Made by a program: the position numbers and the translations under genes. This document shows, one piece after another, positions 34,642-43,043 of a stretch of DNA of 64,000 nucleotides; the first letter of the stretch is position 1, and every line of letters begins with the position of its first letter. Source of the stretch: Tistlia consotensis USBA 355 (GTDB lineage: Bacteria > Pseudomonadota > Alphaproteobacteria > Kiloniellales > DSM-21159); contig NZ_FWZX01000009.1 of assembly GCF_900177295.1 (NCBI RefSeq), positions 1 to 64,000 of the forward strand, written 5' to 3'. The notes beneath the pieces were generated by a model. That model was given only the letters and a program-made list of their open reading frames with translations. It was not told the DNA's origin and made no database searches.

Positions 34642-34836
34642 GTGCTCGCCCGGGGCGACGAGCCTTTCGACATCCCCTGGTCCGAGCTCGCGGATCGCAT
34701 CGTCCGCTACGGAGGCAACCGTGGGAGCGGCGCAGGGGGCGGAGGTTCCGGGCCCCCAGGCAGCAGTGGTGCGGTCTATCGCGACGTCGACAAGGACAGC
34801 CTGAAGGGACTGTCGCAGGGTCCCCGGAAGAAGTGA
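34642..34836 (+). CDS. Possible small protein (C-terminally glycine-rich)
   Basis: A 64-codon frame from GTG 34642 with the segment FDIPWSELADRIVRYGGN followed by a Gly/Ser-rich run and a basic end (KGLSQGPRKK). The sequence looks protein-like, but no strong ribosome site is seen and the frame is open far upstream without a better start. It could be the end of a decayed gene. No family recognised. Confidence 0.3.
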   Translation: MLARGDEPFDIPWSELADRIVRYGGNRGSGAGGGGSGPPGSSGAVYRDVDKDSLKGLSQGPRKK

Positions 34837-34937
34837 CACGTGGGCGGTCCGTTTGGCTCTTTGCTCGGCTTTCCACTTGCCTCGGCGAATCCGCTCGTGC
34901 GACTCTGGCGTTCTCCTTTCGTTGCCAGGAGTTCGCC

Positions 34938-35231
34938 ATGCCGGTTCCCCCGTCGGATCCGTCGCTCCCCGGGGAGTCGACTTCGCCCGCGTCGGCCTGG
35001 CCGGCGCCGATCGACCTGAGGCGGGTCGAGCCGGCGCGCAACTGCTTCCGCTTCTACCGGCTCGTCGTTCAGCAGGATCTCTTCGGCAGCCCCTCGCTGC
35101 TGCGCGAGTGGGGACGGATCGGACAGTCCGGACGGACGCTCGAGCAGCCCTGCCCCTCGCTGCAGGACGCTTTGGCGGCGCGATGCGACCTGCTAGACAG
35201 GAAGCGGCGGCGCGGCTACCGCGTCGCCTGA
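34938..35231 (+). CDS. WGR-domain protein
   Basis: A 97-residue protein. The last ~70 residues are a WGR domain: an RVEPARNCFRFYRLVVQQDLFG opening, the signature REWGRIGQSGR, and the end LLDRKRRRGYR. WGR domains occur in PARP-like and DNA-ligase-associated proteins and in many small plasmid genes, where they probably bind nucleic acid. AGGAG seven bases before the ATG sets the start. Confidence 0.85.
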   Translation: MPVPPSDPSLPGESTSPASAWPAPIDLRRVEPARNCFRFYRLVVQQDLFGSPSLLREWGRIGQSGRTLEQPCPSLQDALAARCDLLDRKRRRGYRVA

Positions 35232-35255
35232 TCCGGAGCCTATCGGACTGGCAGG

Positions 35256-35627
35256 GTGTCAGGGCAGCGAAAGACTTCTCGGGCGGGCAGGCGGCAAGGC
35301 GCCGGTCGGCAGGGCGAGGCGGCGTCGGGCGACGGCCGGGAAGCGGCCTTCCAGGCATTGCGCGCGCTCTGCGTCGCCGCGACTGCGGCCGAGGTCGACC
35401 TCGGCGAGTGGGCCGGCGAGGCCCAGATCGCCGAGCGGCGTCTGGTTTCCCTGGCGTCCCACGCCGGAGTGGGCGGGGGCGCGCCGGTGGACGACGAAGC
35501 GCCCGTGCCGCCGAGCCCCGAGGAGCTGCGGCGCCTCGAGCGGGCACTCGGCACGCTGACGCGGCGCCTCGTCGAGGTGCCGACGCTGGTGCAGGCGCTG
35601 CAGCGCCTGCTGGGCGATCGTGCGTGA
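35256..35627 (+). CDS. Hypothetical helical protein
   Basis: A 123-residue protein from GTG 35256. The N-terminal ~30 residues are basic and low complexity. The rest is predicted helical (AAFQALRALCVAATAAEVDLGEWAGEAQIAERRLVSL, and ELRRLERALGTLTRRLVEVPTLVQALQRLLG). I recognise no family. It lies 25 bases after the WGR gene. The start has only a weak ribosome site. Confidence 0.5.
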   Translation: MSGQRKTSRAGRRQGAGRQGEAASGDGREAAFQALRALCVAATAAEVDLGEWAGEAQIAERRLVSLASHAGVGGGAPVDDEAPVPPSPEELRRLERALGTLTRRLVEVPTLVQALQRLLGDRA

Positions 35628-35812
35628 CCCGCGGGTTCGCGCCGCAGGCCTTGAAAAGCCGACATCGGCGCTCGAAAATCCTTATGACATCGCTAAAATG
35701 CCCCTAGTCGGGTAAGCTGCATCGGATTTGCTGTGGCCCGAGCGGACGGCGCCGGGGTGACGACCTTCGTCGGAGACGCCCCGGTGGTTCCCAGAAGGTG
35801 GAGGATCGCTCA

Positions 35813-36418
35813 ATGACTGGCGAAGCCAAGGGCCGGACGGAGGGGGCCAAGAGCGCTCCCGCGAAGGGCCAGGCCGCCCGCCGCCGGAAGACCGGGCCAC
35901 GCCCGAAGCCGGTGTCCGCCGAGGAGGCGGTCCCGGGCTGGACGCCCGCCTTCGGCGAGCGCTTCGCCGAGCTCATCGACGCCGTCGGTGGGTACCACAA
36001 GGCGGCCGACCTGACGGGGCTGCAGCGCGACACGCTTTCGCGCCACGCCCGGGGCAAGGCCAAGACGCCGCTGCACTCCGCCCAGATCCTCTGCGAGACG
36101 GCGGGGGTGAGCCTCGACTGGCTGGCGACCGGCGAGCGCGCTCACCCCGGAGACAAGGCCGCCGGAACCACCTTCCCGGAGGGCTTCGTCAACGACGCCG
36201 AGCAGGCCTGGGAGGTCGTCGAGGCGGCAGCGGGCCAGCTCAGCGCCGCGCGCAAGGCCCGCGTCTTCGCCTACCTGCTCGGCCAGATCGCCGAGGGGCG
36301 CGCGCTCGGGCTCTACGGGAGCGCCCTGACGCAATTCCTCGAGCGCCAGATCGAGCGCGCCCTCTACCTGGAGGGGCGCCTTCAGCGCGGCGACCAGAAG
36401 CAGCGCAACATCGCGTGA
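35813..36418 (+). CDS. Xre/C1-like HTH regulator
   Basis: A 201-residue protein. A basic N-terminal tail (TEGAKSAPAKGQAARRRKTGPRP) is followed by a phage-repressor-type HTH at about residues 40-95 (ERFAELIDAVGGYHKAADLTGLQRDTLSRHARGKAKTPLHSAQILCETAGVSLDWLATGE). The C-terminal half is helical and lacks a peptidase dyad, so it is not a LexA-type repressor. GGAGG before ATG 35813 sets the start. Probable plasmid-encoded regulator; target unknown. Confidence 0.82.
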   Translation: MTGEAKGRTEGAKSAPAKGQAARRRKTGPRPKPVSAEEAVPGWTPAFGERFAELIDAVGGYHKAADLTGLQRDTLSRHARGKAKTPLHSAQILCETAGVSLDWLATGERAHPGDKAAGTTFPEGFVNDAEQAWEVVEAAAGQLSAARKARVFAYLLGQIAEGRALGLYGSALTQFLERQIERALYLEGRLQRGDQKQRNIA

Positions 36419-36522
36419 GGCCCGGGCCGGCAGGCCGGGAGCGTTCGACAGCGGCGATGTCGAGGCCGCAAGAGGGCCTCTGATGTACTCTTGGACTTGT
36501 TCGGCGCCATGAGGGCGAGCCG

Positions 36523-37614
36523 TCACCCGACCGGCAGCAGCTCGGCGACGGCTCGCCAGAGGCCGTCCGGCAGCGGGCGGCCGGCGCGCGGCAGGCTCCT
36601 GAGACCCTGGCGCCCGCCTGCGAGCAGGACGTCGTGCTCGCGCGCCGGCTGCTCGAGATCCGTCTCCGCCGGCAGATCCTCCGACAGCAGCCAGGTCACC
36701 AGATCTGCTCCCGTGGCCTGTCTCGGTGATGATGGGGAGCGGGGGGACGGCCGCCCGGCGCCCGCAGGCAGGAGCGGCTCGAGCAGCTCCTCGAGCCAGT
36801 AGGCGAGCCCGGCAGCCGCGACGACGCTGCGCCGGTCGACGGCCCCGTGGCAGAGCGCGAAGAGGTAGAGGGTGCCGTCCGCGCCGCCGACGAAGAGCTC
36901 CAGCTCGTCCGGCGTTCCTTCCGGCAGGAGCGTGCGGCTGAGCGGGCCGAGCAGCCGGCCGGGTCCGGCATGGCCGAAGCCGCGTGCGGCGAGCACCGCC
37001 GCCAGCACCGGCGACCGGCCGCTTCCGGATTCCGGAGCGCTCGCCGCGCGGTTCCCCGCGGCAAGGGGGCCGTCGCGGCCCGGTCCCGGCTCGGCGGGCC
37101 CCGGCTCCGAACGGAGAACAGGTCCCGGCGGGGCAGGGGAGGCCGGGCAGGGCGCGCTCGCTGCCGCGCCGTCGGCGTGAGGCCTCACGCTCCCGCCGTC
37201 CCAAAGCGGCGCTGCCGCCCGCTGCGGGAGCGCGCGATCGACCGGGGCTCGCACGCCTCCCTCGACGGTGGCCTCGGGCGCTCCCAGGGGCCGGCCCGCC
37301 GAGGAAGCCGATGGAGAGGCGCCTCGGCAGGACCGCCACAGCCGCCCGATGCCGCGCGACAGCGGGTCGGCGGTCCGCCTGGCGGCCGGCAGGGCGAGCA
37401 GCAGCAGCAGCAGGGCGGCGGGATGCAGGGCCAGCCAGGCGAGCTGATAGGGGGTCGCGAAGGCGGCCCCGCCCTCGACGGCGTGCCAGATCGCGCGCCA
37501 GTCGCCGGCGCGGAGGGGCTCGAAGCCGAACCAGGCGAGCAAAGCCTGCCGATAGCCCGCGAGCACGCCCGCGGCGAGCAGCAGGAAGATCGATGTCCCG
37601 CAGAACTGACGCAT
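36523..37614 (-). CDS. Two-span membrane protein of unknown function
   Basis: A 363-residue protein from ATG 37614. Two hydrophobic segments lie near residues 5-24 (IFLLLAAGVLAGYRQALLAW) and 60-77 (LHPAALLLLLLALPAA). A Pro/Ala/Gly-rich linker of ~130 residues and a C-terminal soluble domain (ELELFVGGADGTLYLFALCHGAVDRRSVVAAAGLAYWLEELLEPLL) follow. No family recognised. It is divergent from the thin-pilus operon and could serve it. In-frame upstream starts at 37665 and 37698 exist but lack ribosome sites. Confidence 0.65.
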   Translation of the reverse strand: MRQFCGTSIFLLLAAGVLAGYRQALLAWFGFEPLRAGDWRAIWHAVEGGAAFATPYQLAWLALHPAALLLLLLALPAARRTADPLSRGIGRLWRSCRGASPSASSAGRPLGAPEATVEGGVRAPVDRALPQRAAAPLWDGGSVRPHADGAAASAPCPASPAPPGPVLRSEPGPAEPGPGRDGPLAAGNRAASAPESGSGRSPVLAAVLAARGFGHAGPGRLLGPLSRTLLPEGTPDELELFVGGADGTLYLFALCHGAVDRRSVVAAAGLAYWLEELLEPLLPAGAGRPSPRSPSSPRQATGADLVTWLLSEDLPAETDLEQPAREHDVLLAGGRQGLRSLPRAGRPLPDGLWRAVAELLPVG

Positions 37615-37710
37615 TGCAGCGAATATCGCGCCTTGATACGCGTTTCTTGCCTTATGCGGGAGCATGGGGCAGGATCGGCGACGGAACAAGGCTAGCATCG
37701 GTGGCGAATC

Positions 37711-38979
37711 ATGGGTATTACTCGGACGCCCGTCGTGTCCGGGGCGCCGTCGCAATGTACAGGGCCCTCGGGCCTAAAGGTGGCGGCAGCCTGCACGGCA
37801 GTGGTCGATCCTCGAGCGCTGCCGGCGACTTCAAGTCGCTCTCCGGTGTCGGCCTTGTTCCACCCCCGGCACGGCGGCGCGTCAACGCAGGACCGGCCGC
37901 GGGAGCGATCGGCACGCACGCGCGCTCTGGTCCTCGCGTCCCTCGCATTCCTGAGCTTTGCTCTGCCGGCGCAGGGTGCCGACTTCTACGAGCTGACGCC
38001 GGAAGGCGGGCTCGTCGCGGTGCCGGCGACGGCGCCGCGACCGCCCGCTGCAGCCGCGGCGGCCGCCCGGGCGCCGGTACGGCCGGTCGCGGCCGCGGGC
38101 TGGATCCAGCTGACGCCGGCCTGGCCGGGCCAGGCGGTAGCGCCGGCCGGGCAGCCTGTCCCGGGCTTCGGACGGGGGCGAGCGGAAGCGGCGAGCGGCA
38201 GGCCCGCCGGCTCCGGCGATCGGCCGTCGCTGGCCCCGGCGCAGCCACGCCGGCTGCTCGAGGCCGCCGTTCCGGCGACCACGCAGGGCCCCGGCGGGCA
38301 GGACGGCGGGGCCGGTCCCAAAGCGGGTCATTCTGGCGGCGGCCAGCCGATAGCCCTGTTCGTCGATTCGGGGCGCGCGGATCCGGGAGGCGCGCGGCAG
38401 CAGGCCTCGGCCGCCGCCAGCGACGCGCCCGCGCCGCCCGCCGCCGGCGCGCAGCCAGAGGTCCGGGCGCAGCCCGGGAGTGCTGCCCAGCCGGCGCCTA
38501 CCCGGCCAGCCTCTACCCGGGCGGCGCCTGCCGAGCCCGGCTCGCGCGACCACGGGGGACAAGGCGCCGGGATCCTCGCCACCCAGGAGGCACACGCAAG
38601 CGCCACGCGCTCGCCGGATCCCGGTGCCGATCGGGAGGCCCCCGCCGAAGCGCCCGCGGGCGGCGCACAATGCGGTCGCCCCGAGGTCGGGCGCACGGCG
38701 GGTAGGGACGCTGCCGCGGTGACCTGGGTGGCCACCCGCGGCCAGACGCTCCGGCAGGTCCTCGACCGCTGGACCCGAGCCGCCGGCTGGGTCCTCGCGT
38801 GGCCCGAGGACGGCGACTACGACATCATGGCCGACGCCAGCTTCGGCGGCAGCATCGCGGATGCGGCCGAGTGCCTGGTCAACGCCTTCGCGTCGGCGAC
38901 GCCGCCGCCCTGGGCCAAGATCTACGAGACCAACCGCGTAATCGTCGTCGAGGCGCCGGCCCCAGAGGCCTGGCAATGA
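37711..38979 (+). CDS. pilL: PilL-like protein with TcpQ domain (thin pilus)
   Basis: A 422-residue protein. A hydrophobic export segment (RALVLASLAFLSFALPAQGADF) lies at about residues 68-92, far from the first ATG. The real start may therefore be GTG 37846 or TTG 37855. A long Ala/Pro/Gly-rich linker leads to a C-terminal TcpQ/PilL domain of ~80 residues (TWVATRGQTLRQVLDRWTRAAGWVLAWPEDGDYDI...FGGSIADAAECLVNAF). PilL proteins accompany the PilN secretin in the outer membrane of type IVb pili. It overlaps pilN by four bases. Confidence 0.82.
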   Translation: MGITRTPVVSGAPSQCTGPSGLKVAAACTAVVDPRALPATSSRSPVSALFHPRHGGASTQDRPRERSARTRALVLASLAFLSFALPAQGADFYELTPEGGLVAVPATAPRPPAAAAAAARAPVRPVAAAGWIQLTPAWPGQAVAPAGQPVPGFGRGRAEAASGRPAGSGDRPSLAPAQPRRLLEAAVPATTQGPGGQDGGAGPKAGHSGGGQPIALFVDSGRADPGGARQQASAAASDAPAPPAAGAQPEVRAQPGSAAQPAPTRPASTRAAPAEPGSRDHGGQGAGILATQEAHASATRSPDPGADREAPAEAPAGGAQCGRPEVGRTAGRDAAAVTWVATRGQTLRQVLDRWTRAAGWVLAWPEDGDYDIMADASFGGSIADAAECLVNAFASATPPPWAKIYETNRVIVVEAPAPEAWQ

Positions 38980-40607
38980 GCGGCCTGGCAACGAGAGGCC
39001 CGGCAACGAGAGGCCCGGCCCGGAGCGCCCAGAGGACGGGGCGGCTGGTTCCGGCGCTCCTGGCCGCGCTGCTCCTTGCGGGCTGCGCCGCCGGCGACGC
39101 CGAGCGCACCGCCGAGCGAGCGCACAGCGAGGCCGAGCGCCACCTGGCGACGACAGCGCCGGCGGCGGGCACGCTCGCCACGGTCGGCAACGTGCAGAGG
39201 ATGTCCGGGGTGTGGCTGGGCGACAGGTCGCGGAGGCTCGATCCGCGCGACCTCCTGCCGGGCGCCCTCGAGGGGCCGAAGGGTGTCACCCTGGCGCTGC
39301 CGCCGGTGGGCCTCGAGGAGCTCGCCGCGAGGATCGCCGAGCAGAGCGGCCTCAGGGTCGATCTCGAGGGCAAGCCGGTCCAGGCCTCCGGAGGCAGCAG
39401 CGACAGCGAGGACTTCCGCGTCGTCTACGAAGGTCCGCTCAGCGGCCTGCTCGACATGATCGCGGCCCGCTACGACCTCGAGTGGGACTACAAGCCGGGC
39501 CGCCAGGAGATCCTGCTGCTCGCCAGCGTGACCCACACCTTCCGGCTGGAAACCCTGCCGATCGGCTTCACCTTCGGCGGGTCCGTGACCTCCGGCGGCA
39601 GTCTCGGCGCGGCGGCCGCCGGCGCCGCCGGCGGGACGGGCAGCAGCGGGGGCAGCGGCAGCGGCAGCGTTTCGCTCCAGGCCCAGGCCAGCGTCGCCAG
39701 CTGGACCCAGGTGACCGACACGGTGCGCGGGCTGGCCGGCAGCGGCGGCGAGGTCGCGGTCTCGCCGGCGACCGGCGACGTGGTGGTGACGACGACCCCG
39801 AGCCGGATGCGCCGCATCGCGGCCTACATCAGCCAGCAGAACGAGCGCCGCCTGACGACCGTCGCGCTGCAGATCACCATCTATTCCTGGCAGCGCGACG
39901 ACCGCGACGCCTACGGCATCAATCTCGACGCGCTCTTCCAGGCGGCCGGGCTCTCGGTCGGCCTGTCGAGTCCGGCGAGCAGTCTCGGCGAAGGCCTCGC
40001 CCAGGGCAGCATCGCGGTCATCGAGCAGGGGGCCCTGCCGGGCAGCCTGGTGGGCAGCCAGGCCGTGGCCCAGGCCCTGTCGAAGGCGGGCGAGGTCGGC
40101 GTCGTCACGAGCGTGACCCTGGTCACGCCTTCCGACGTGCCGGTGCCCTGGCAGGCCGGCCGCGACACCGCCTATCTGGCGAGCGTCAGCCAGACGGATA
40201 CCGCGAATGTCGGCTCGAGCGTTTCGCTGGAGCCCGGCGTGGTCACCGACGGGCTGGTGCTGACGGCGCTGCCGCGCGTGCTCGACGACCGCCGGGTCTC
40301 GCTCGCTCTCTGGCTGCGCGAGACGAACCTCGTGTCGCTCAACACCATCTCGAGCGGAGACGCCAGCATCCAGGTGCCGGAGCTCGACAGCCGCACGATG
40401 ATGCAGCAGGCGGTGGTCAACTCCGGGGCCACTCTCGTGCTCGCCGGCTTCGAGAGGGCGCGCGGCACCCGCGACGGAGCTGGGGTCGGACATCCGGCGC
40501 TCTGGCCCTTCGGGGGCAGCCTCGACGCCCAGTCCAGCCGGGAATCGCTGGTCCTCGTCGTCACCCCCATGGTCCGCCGCAGCAGGGTCGAGGAGACCCG
40601 CCGGTGA
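38976..40607 (+). CDS. pilN: PilN outer-membrane secretin (lipoprotein)
   Basis: A 543-residue protein. A lipobox LLLAGC puts the lipidated cysteine at residue 37. An N-domain (residues ~90-190) precedes the secretin domain, which ends in VNSGATLVLAGFERARG...SRESLVLVVTPMVRR. Gly/Ser-rich insertion TGSSGGSGSGS falls in the middle. PilN forms the ring through which thin pili cross the outer membrane. The first codons hold tandem GGCCCGGCAACGAGA repeats. ATGA overlap with pilL and GTGA overlap with pilO. Confidence 0.9.
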   Translation: MSGLATRGPATRGPARSAQRTGRLVPALLAALLLAGCAAGDAERTAERAHSEAERHLATTAPAAGTLATVGNVQRMSGVWLGDRSRRLDPRDLLPGALEGPKGVTLALPPVGLEELAARIAEQSGLRVDLEGKPVQASGGSSDSEDFRVVYEGPLSGLLDMIAARYDLEWDYKPGRQEILLLASVTHTFRLETLPIGFTFGGSVTSGGSLGAAAAGAAGGTGSSGGSGSGSVSLQAQASVASWTQVTDTVRGLAGSGGEVAVSPATGDVVVTTTPSRMRRIAAYISQQNERRLTTVALQITIYSWQRDDRDAYGINLDALFQAAGLSVGLSSPASSLGEGLAQGSIAVIEQGALPGSLVGSQAVAQALSKAGEVGVVTSVTLVTPSDVPVPWQAGRDTAYLASVSQTDTANVGSSVSLEPGVVTDGLVLTALPRVLDDRRVSLALWLRETNLVSLNTISSGDASIQVPELDSRTMMQQAVVNSGATLVLAGFERARGTRDGAGVGHPALWPFGGSLDAQSSRESLVLVVTPMVRRSRVEETRR

Positions 40608-42004
40608 ACGCGCGCCAAGAGCCATATCTCGAGGCCGAGGGAGCCGCCGCGACCGCTGCCGGCTGTCGCGCCGTCGAGATCGGCGGCGAGCGATGGGTGC
40701 TCGGCCTGGAGTGGCGCACCTCGGATCCGAAGATCATGGCGCAGCGGATGCGCGAGCTCGCGCGCCAGGGTTATCAGTACGCGCTGCGCCGCCGCTCCTT
40801 CGCCGCCAATGCCGGCTTTGCCCGCATGGCCGGGGCCGATCGCGCCGCTCCGGAGGAGCGACCCCTGGCGGGCCTCCCGAGCGCCGCGGCGGCGCTCGCC
40901 GATCGCTTCGCCGGCGACCGCACCTGGTGTGCCGTGCTGCGGCTGGATGCGGCTGTCTGGTGCCTCGCCGTCTCCCGCGACGCCGTCGTCCAGGACGAGG
41001 TGGTCCGCCTGCCGGATCTGCCGGACTGGTGGAGGGAGCATGGCAGCTCCGTCCGCTGGAGCTGGCTGGTCCTGGACGGCCGGCTCGATCGCGACCTCTT
41101 CGGCCTGGACGAGGAGCTCGCGTCGCACTGCCTGGAGGCCGGGCCGGATTGGCTCGTCACCGAGCTCGGCCGCCTCGAGCCGGCCGACCGGCTGAGCGCT
41201 CTCGGCGGGCCCCGCCGGCGCCTGCCGGGCAAGGCGGTCGCGGCCGTTGCGGCCGTTGCCGCGGTCGCTGCGGCGGCGGTGCTCCTGCTCCCCGGCGAGC
41301 CGCCGCCGCCGGCGCCCCGGCCGGTTCGGACGGTCGCACCGGCGCCGGCCAAGCCGATCGTCGTCGGGCCGCCGGAGTGGGCCGGGCAGGTCGAAGCGCC
41401 GCGCTATCTGCAGGCCTGCGAGGCCGCCGTCGACGGGCGCGCTCTCGCGCTGCCCGGCTGGAAGCTCGAGGAGGCGCGCTGCAGCGGGCCGCTGCTCACC
41501 TACCGCTATCGTCGCGCCGGCGGCTCCCTCACGCTTGCGCTTGCGCTGCTGTCGGCCCCCGGCCAGCGGAGCGCCGGTGTCCGGGGCGCTGCCGGGGCCG
41601 CTGCCGCTGCCGGGGGCGCTGGCGGGGGCGGGGGCGACAAGGTGGACATCCAGGACCGCGGCGAGCAGCTCGAGCTGACGCGGCGCGTCCTGCCGGTCGT
41701 CGGCCGGCAGCGGGACGCGGCACGTCCCCGGGAAAGCGCGCTCGAGCTCGCCAGCAAGCTCTGGGCCAGGGCTCAGGAGCTCGACCAGCCGCTGGATCTC
41801 TCGGCGGTTCAGCGGACGCCCGCGCCGAGCGAGCGGAAGCCTGGGCCGCCGTCGGTGGCCTACGTGACCCTCAGCGCCGTCAGTCGCTTCTGGCCGGAGA
41901 CCTGGGCGCAGCTCTTCGCCGGCGTGCCGGGCCTCGTCGTGCAGGAGGCGAGGCTGGCCGGCGGCCAGTGGAACTACAAGGGGCGGATCTATGTGCTCGA
42001 CTAG
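40604..42004 (+). CDS. pilO: PilO inner-membrane pilus assembly protein
   Basis: A 466-residue protein with a cytoplasmic PilO2-type N-terminal part (GGERWVLGLEWRTSDPKIMAQRMRELARQGYQYAL), one membrane span near residues 205-225 (AVAAVAAVAAVAAAAVLLLPG), and a periplasmic part rich in Ala/Gly ending in SAVSRFWPETWAQLFAGVPGLVVQEARL...GQWNYKGRIYVLD. This matches R64 PilO architecture. The GTG start overlaps pilN. Confidence 0.87.
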   Translation: MNARQEPYLEAEGAAATAAGCRAVEIGGERWVLGLEWRTSDPKIMAQRMRELARQGYQYALRRRSFAANAGFARMAGADRAAPEERPLAGLPSAAAALADRFAGDRTWCAVLRLDAAVWCLAVSRDAVVQDEVVRLPDLPDWWREHGSSVRWSWLVLDGRLDRDLFGLDEELASHCLEAGPDWLVTELGRLEPADRLSALGGPRRRLPGKAVAAVAAVAAVAAAAVLLLPGEPPPPAPRPVRTVAPAPAKPIVVGPPEWAGQVEAPRYLQACEAAVDGRALALPGWKLEEARCSGPLLTYRYRRAGGSLTLALALLSAPGQRSAGVRGAAGAAAAAGGAGGGGGDKVDIQDRGEQLELTRRVLPVVGRQRDAARPRESALELASKLWARAQELDQPLDLSAVQRTPAPSERKPGPPSVAYVTLSAVSRFWPETWAQLFAGVPGLVVQEARLAGGQWNYKGRIYVLD

Positions 42005-43043
42005 AGCAGATCGTGCCCTGAAGGGATCGCATCGCGATCCCGCAGGTCACGTGAATCTGATCTACCACAATGAATCTGGACCGGATCGTGCCCTGAAGCC
42101 GACGGGGCCGTGTGCGCGCGCTTTCGCGCTGTCCCTTGTGCTCTTCCTCTTGGCCACGACCGGCGCGGGCGCCCAGGCCCTGCCGCCAGGCGGCCTGCGA
42201 CCGTCGGCGACCGGTACACCGCCGGTCGCTCAGTCGCGGCCGCCGTCCGGCGCTCCGGCGCGGACAACGGAGGCCCTGTCGCCGGCTGAGAAGCCCGCGG
42301 GCGTCCCGGCCTCCGCCGCCCTGCCGCCGGCTGCCCCCGCGGCAGCAGGGGAGGCGGGCGAGGTCGATCGCGCCCAGGTCGATCCGGGCCAGGTCGATCC
42401 GATACCGGTCGATCCGGTACCGGTCGATCACGGGGCGGCGCCGCGGCCGGCGACCGTCTCGCATGCCGCTGCAGGCGCAGCCGACGCGAGCGTATCGTCG
42501 CCTGGCTCGGCGCCCGCGGCCGCAGCGGAACCGAGTGGCCTGTCCGGGTCGGCGGACCCCCTCGTCGAGCGACTGTCCGCGCTGGCCCGGACCAAGCTCG
42601 AGCTCGACCAGCTGCTGGAGCTGGTCAAGACGGTCCAGCAGCTCCGCGACAGCGGTGTCGCGGTGACGGCGGACGTCTTGCCGCACGATCTCGTCCGTCA
42701 GCTCGGCGGAACCCCCGCCTCCGCGGGGGCAGGCGGAGCTGGGGCGCCGGGGACGGGCCAGGACGGCTCGGTCCCCGGCGCGCAACCGGCCGGTACCGCG
42801 AGTGCGTCCGGCGACATGGTGCCGGCGCTCGAGGCCGCGCCGCCGGGCCAGGTCCTCTCGATCAGGGGCGCCGGCGGCCGCCTGACGGCGGAGGTCGAGA
42901 CGCCCGCGGGCGTGCGGCTGGTGCGCCTCAAGGACCGTCTCGGAGAGTGGACCGTCTCGGCGATCGACCTCGGCGGCGTGGCGCTATCGGCGAGCGGCGG
43001 CCGCTCGCTGCAGCTCCCCTTCTCGTCGAGGTACGCCAAATGA
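41991..43043 (+). CDS. pilP: PilP-like pilus assembly protein
   Basis: A 350-residue protein. A hydrophobic signal or anchor (AFALSLVLFLLATTGAGA) is at residues ~44-62. A Pro/Ala linker follows with the internal repeat VDPGQVDPIPVDPVPVD, then a helical segment (LVERLSALARTKLELDQLLELVKTVQQLRD). The C-terminal beta domain is PilP-like (VLSIRGAGGRLTAEVETPAG...GEWTVSAIDLGGVAL). The start is uncertain: ATG 41991 overlaps pilO, and GTG 42051 is another choice. The first ~100 bases contain a duplicated 15-mer and may be inserted sequence. A REP-like palindrome is embedded at 42712-42733. Confidence 0.82.
   Translation: MCSTRADRALKGSHRDPAGHVNLIYHNESGPDRALKPTGPCARAFALSLVLFLLATTGAGAQALPPGGLRPSATGTPPVAQSRPPSGAPARTTEALSPAEKPAGVPASAALPPAAPAAAGEAGEVDRAQVDPGQVDPIPVDPVPVDHGAAPRPATVSHAAAGAADASVSSPGSAPAAAAEPSGLSGSADPLVERLSALARTKLELDQLLELVKTVQQLRDSGVAVTADVLPHDLVRQLGGTPASAGAGGAGAPGTGQDGSVPGAQPAGTASASGDMVPALEAAPPGQVLSIRGAGGRLTAEVETPAGVRLVRLKDRLGEWTVSAIDLGGVALSASGGRSLQLPFSSRYAK
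42009..42097. repeat. Direct repeat pair at the 5' end of pilP
   Basis: GATCGTGCCCTGAAG occurs at 42009-42023 and again at 42083-42097. Between them is a pair of TGAATCTG blocks and a CGCATCGCG palindrome. It encodes the odd N-terminal residues (DRALK twice) before the PilP signal segment. Looks like a small duplication or inserted palindromic unit. Confidence 0.55.
42712..42733 (+). repeat. REP-like palindrome inside pilP
   Basis: A 22-bp unit with core CCCCGCCTCCGCGGGG, identical to the reverse complement of 54159-54180. In pilP it encodes PPPRGQ-type residues in the low-complexity linker frame GTPASAGAG. Confidence 0.7.

Noticed and set aside
32893-35547. Extension of the acidic membrane protein to 884 residues
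   Set aside because: The added N-terminal part is Arg/Pro-rich shadow sequence over the WGR and 35256 genes; a GGAGG site supports the start at 34320.
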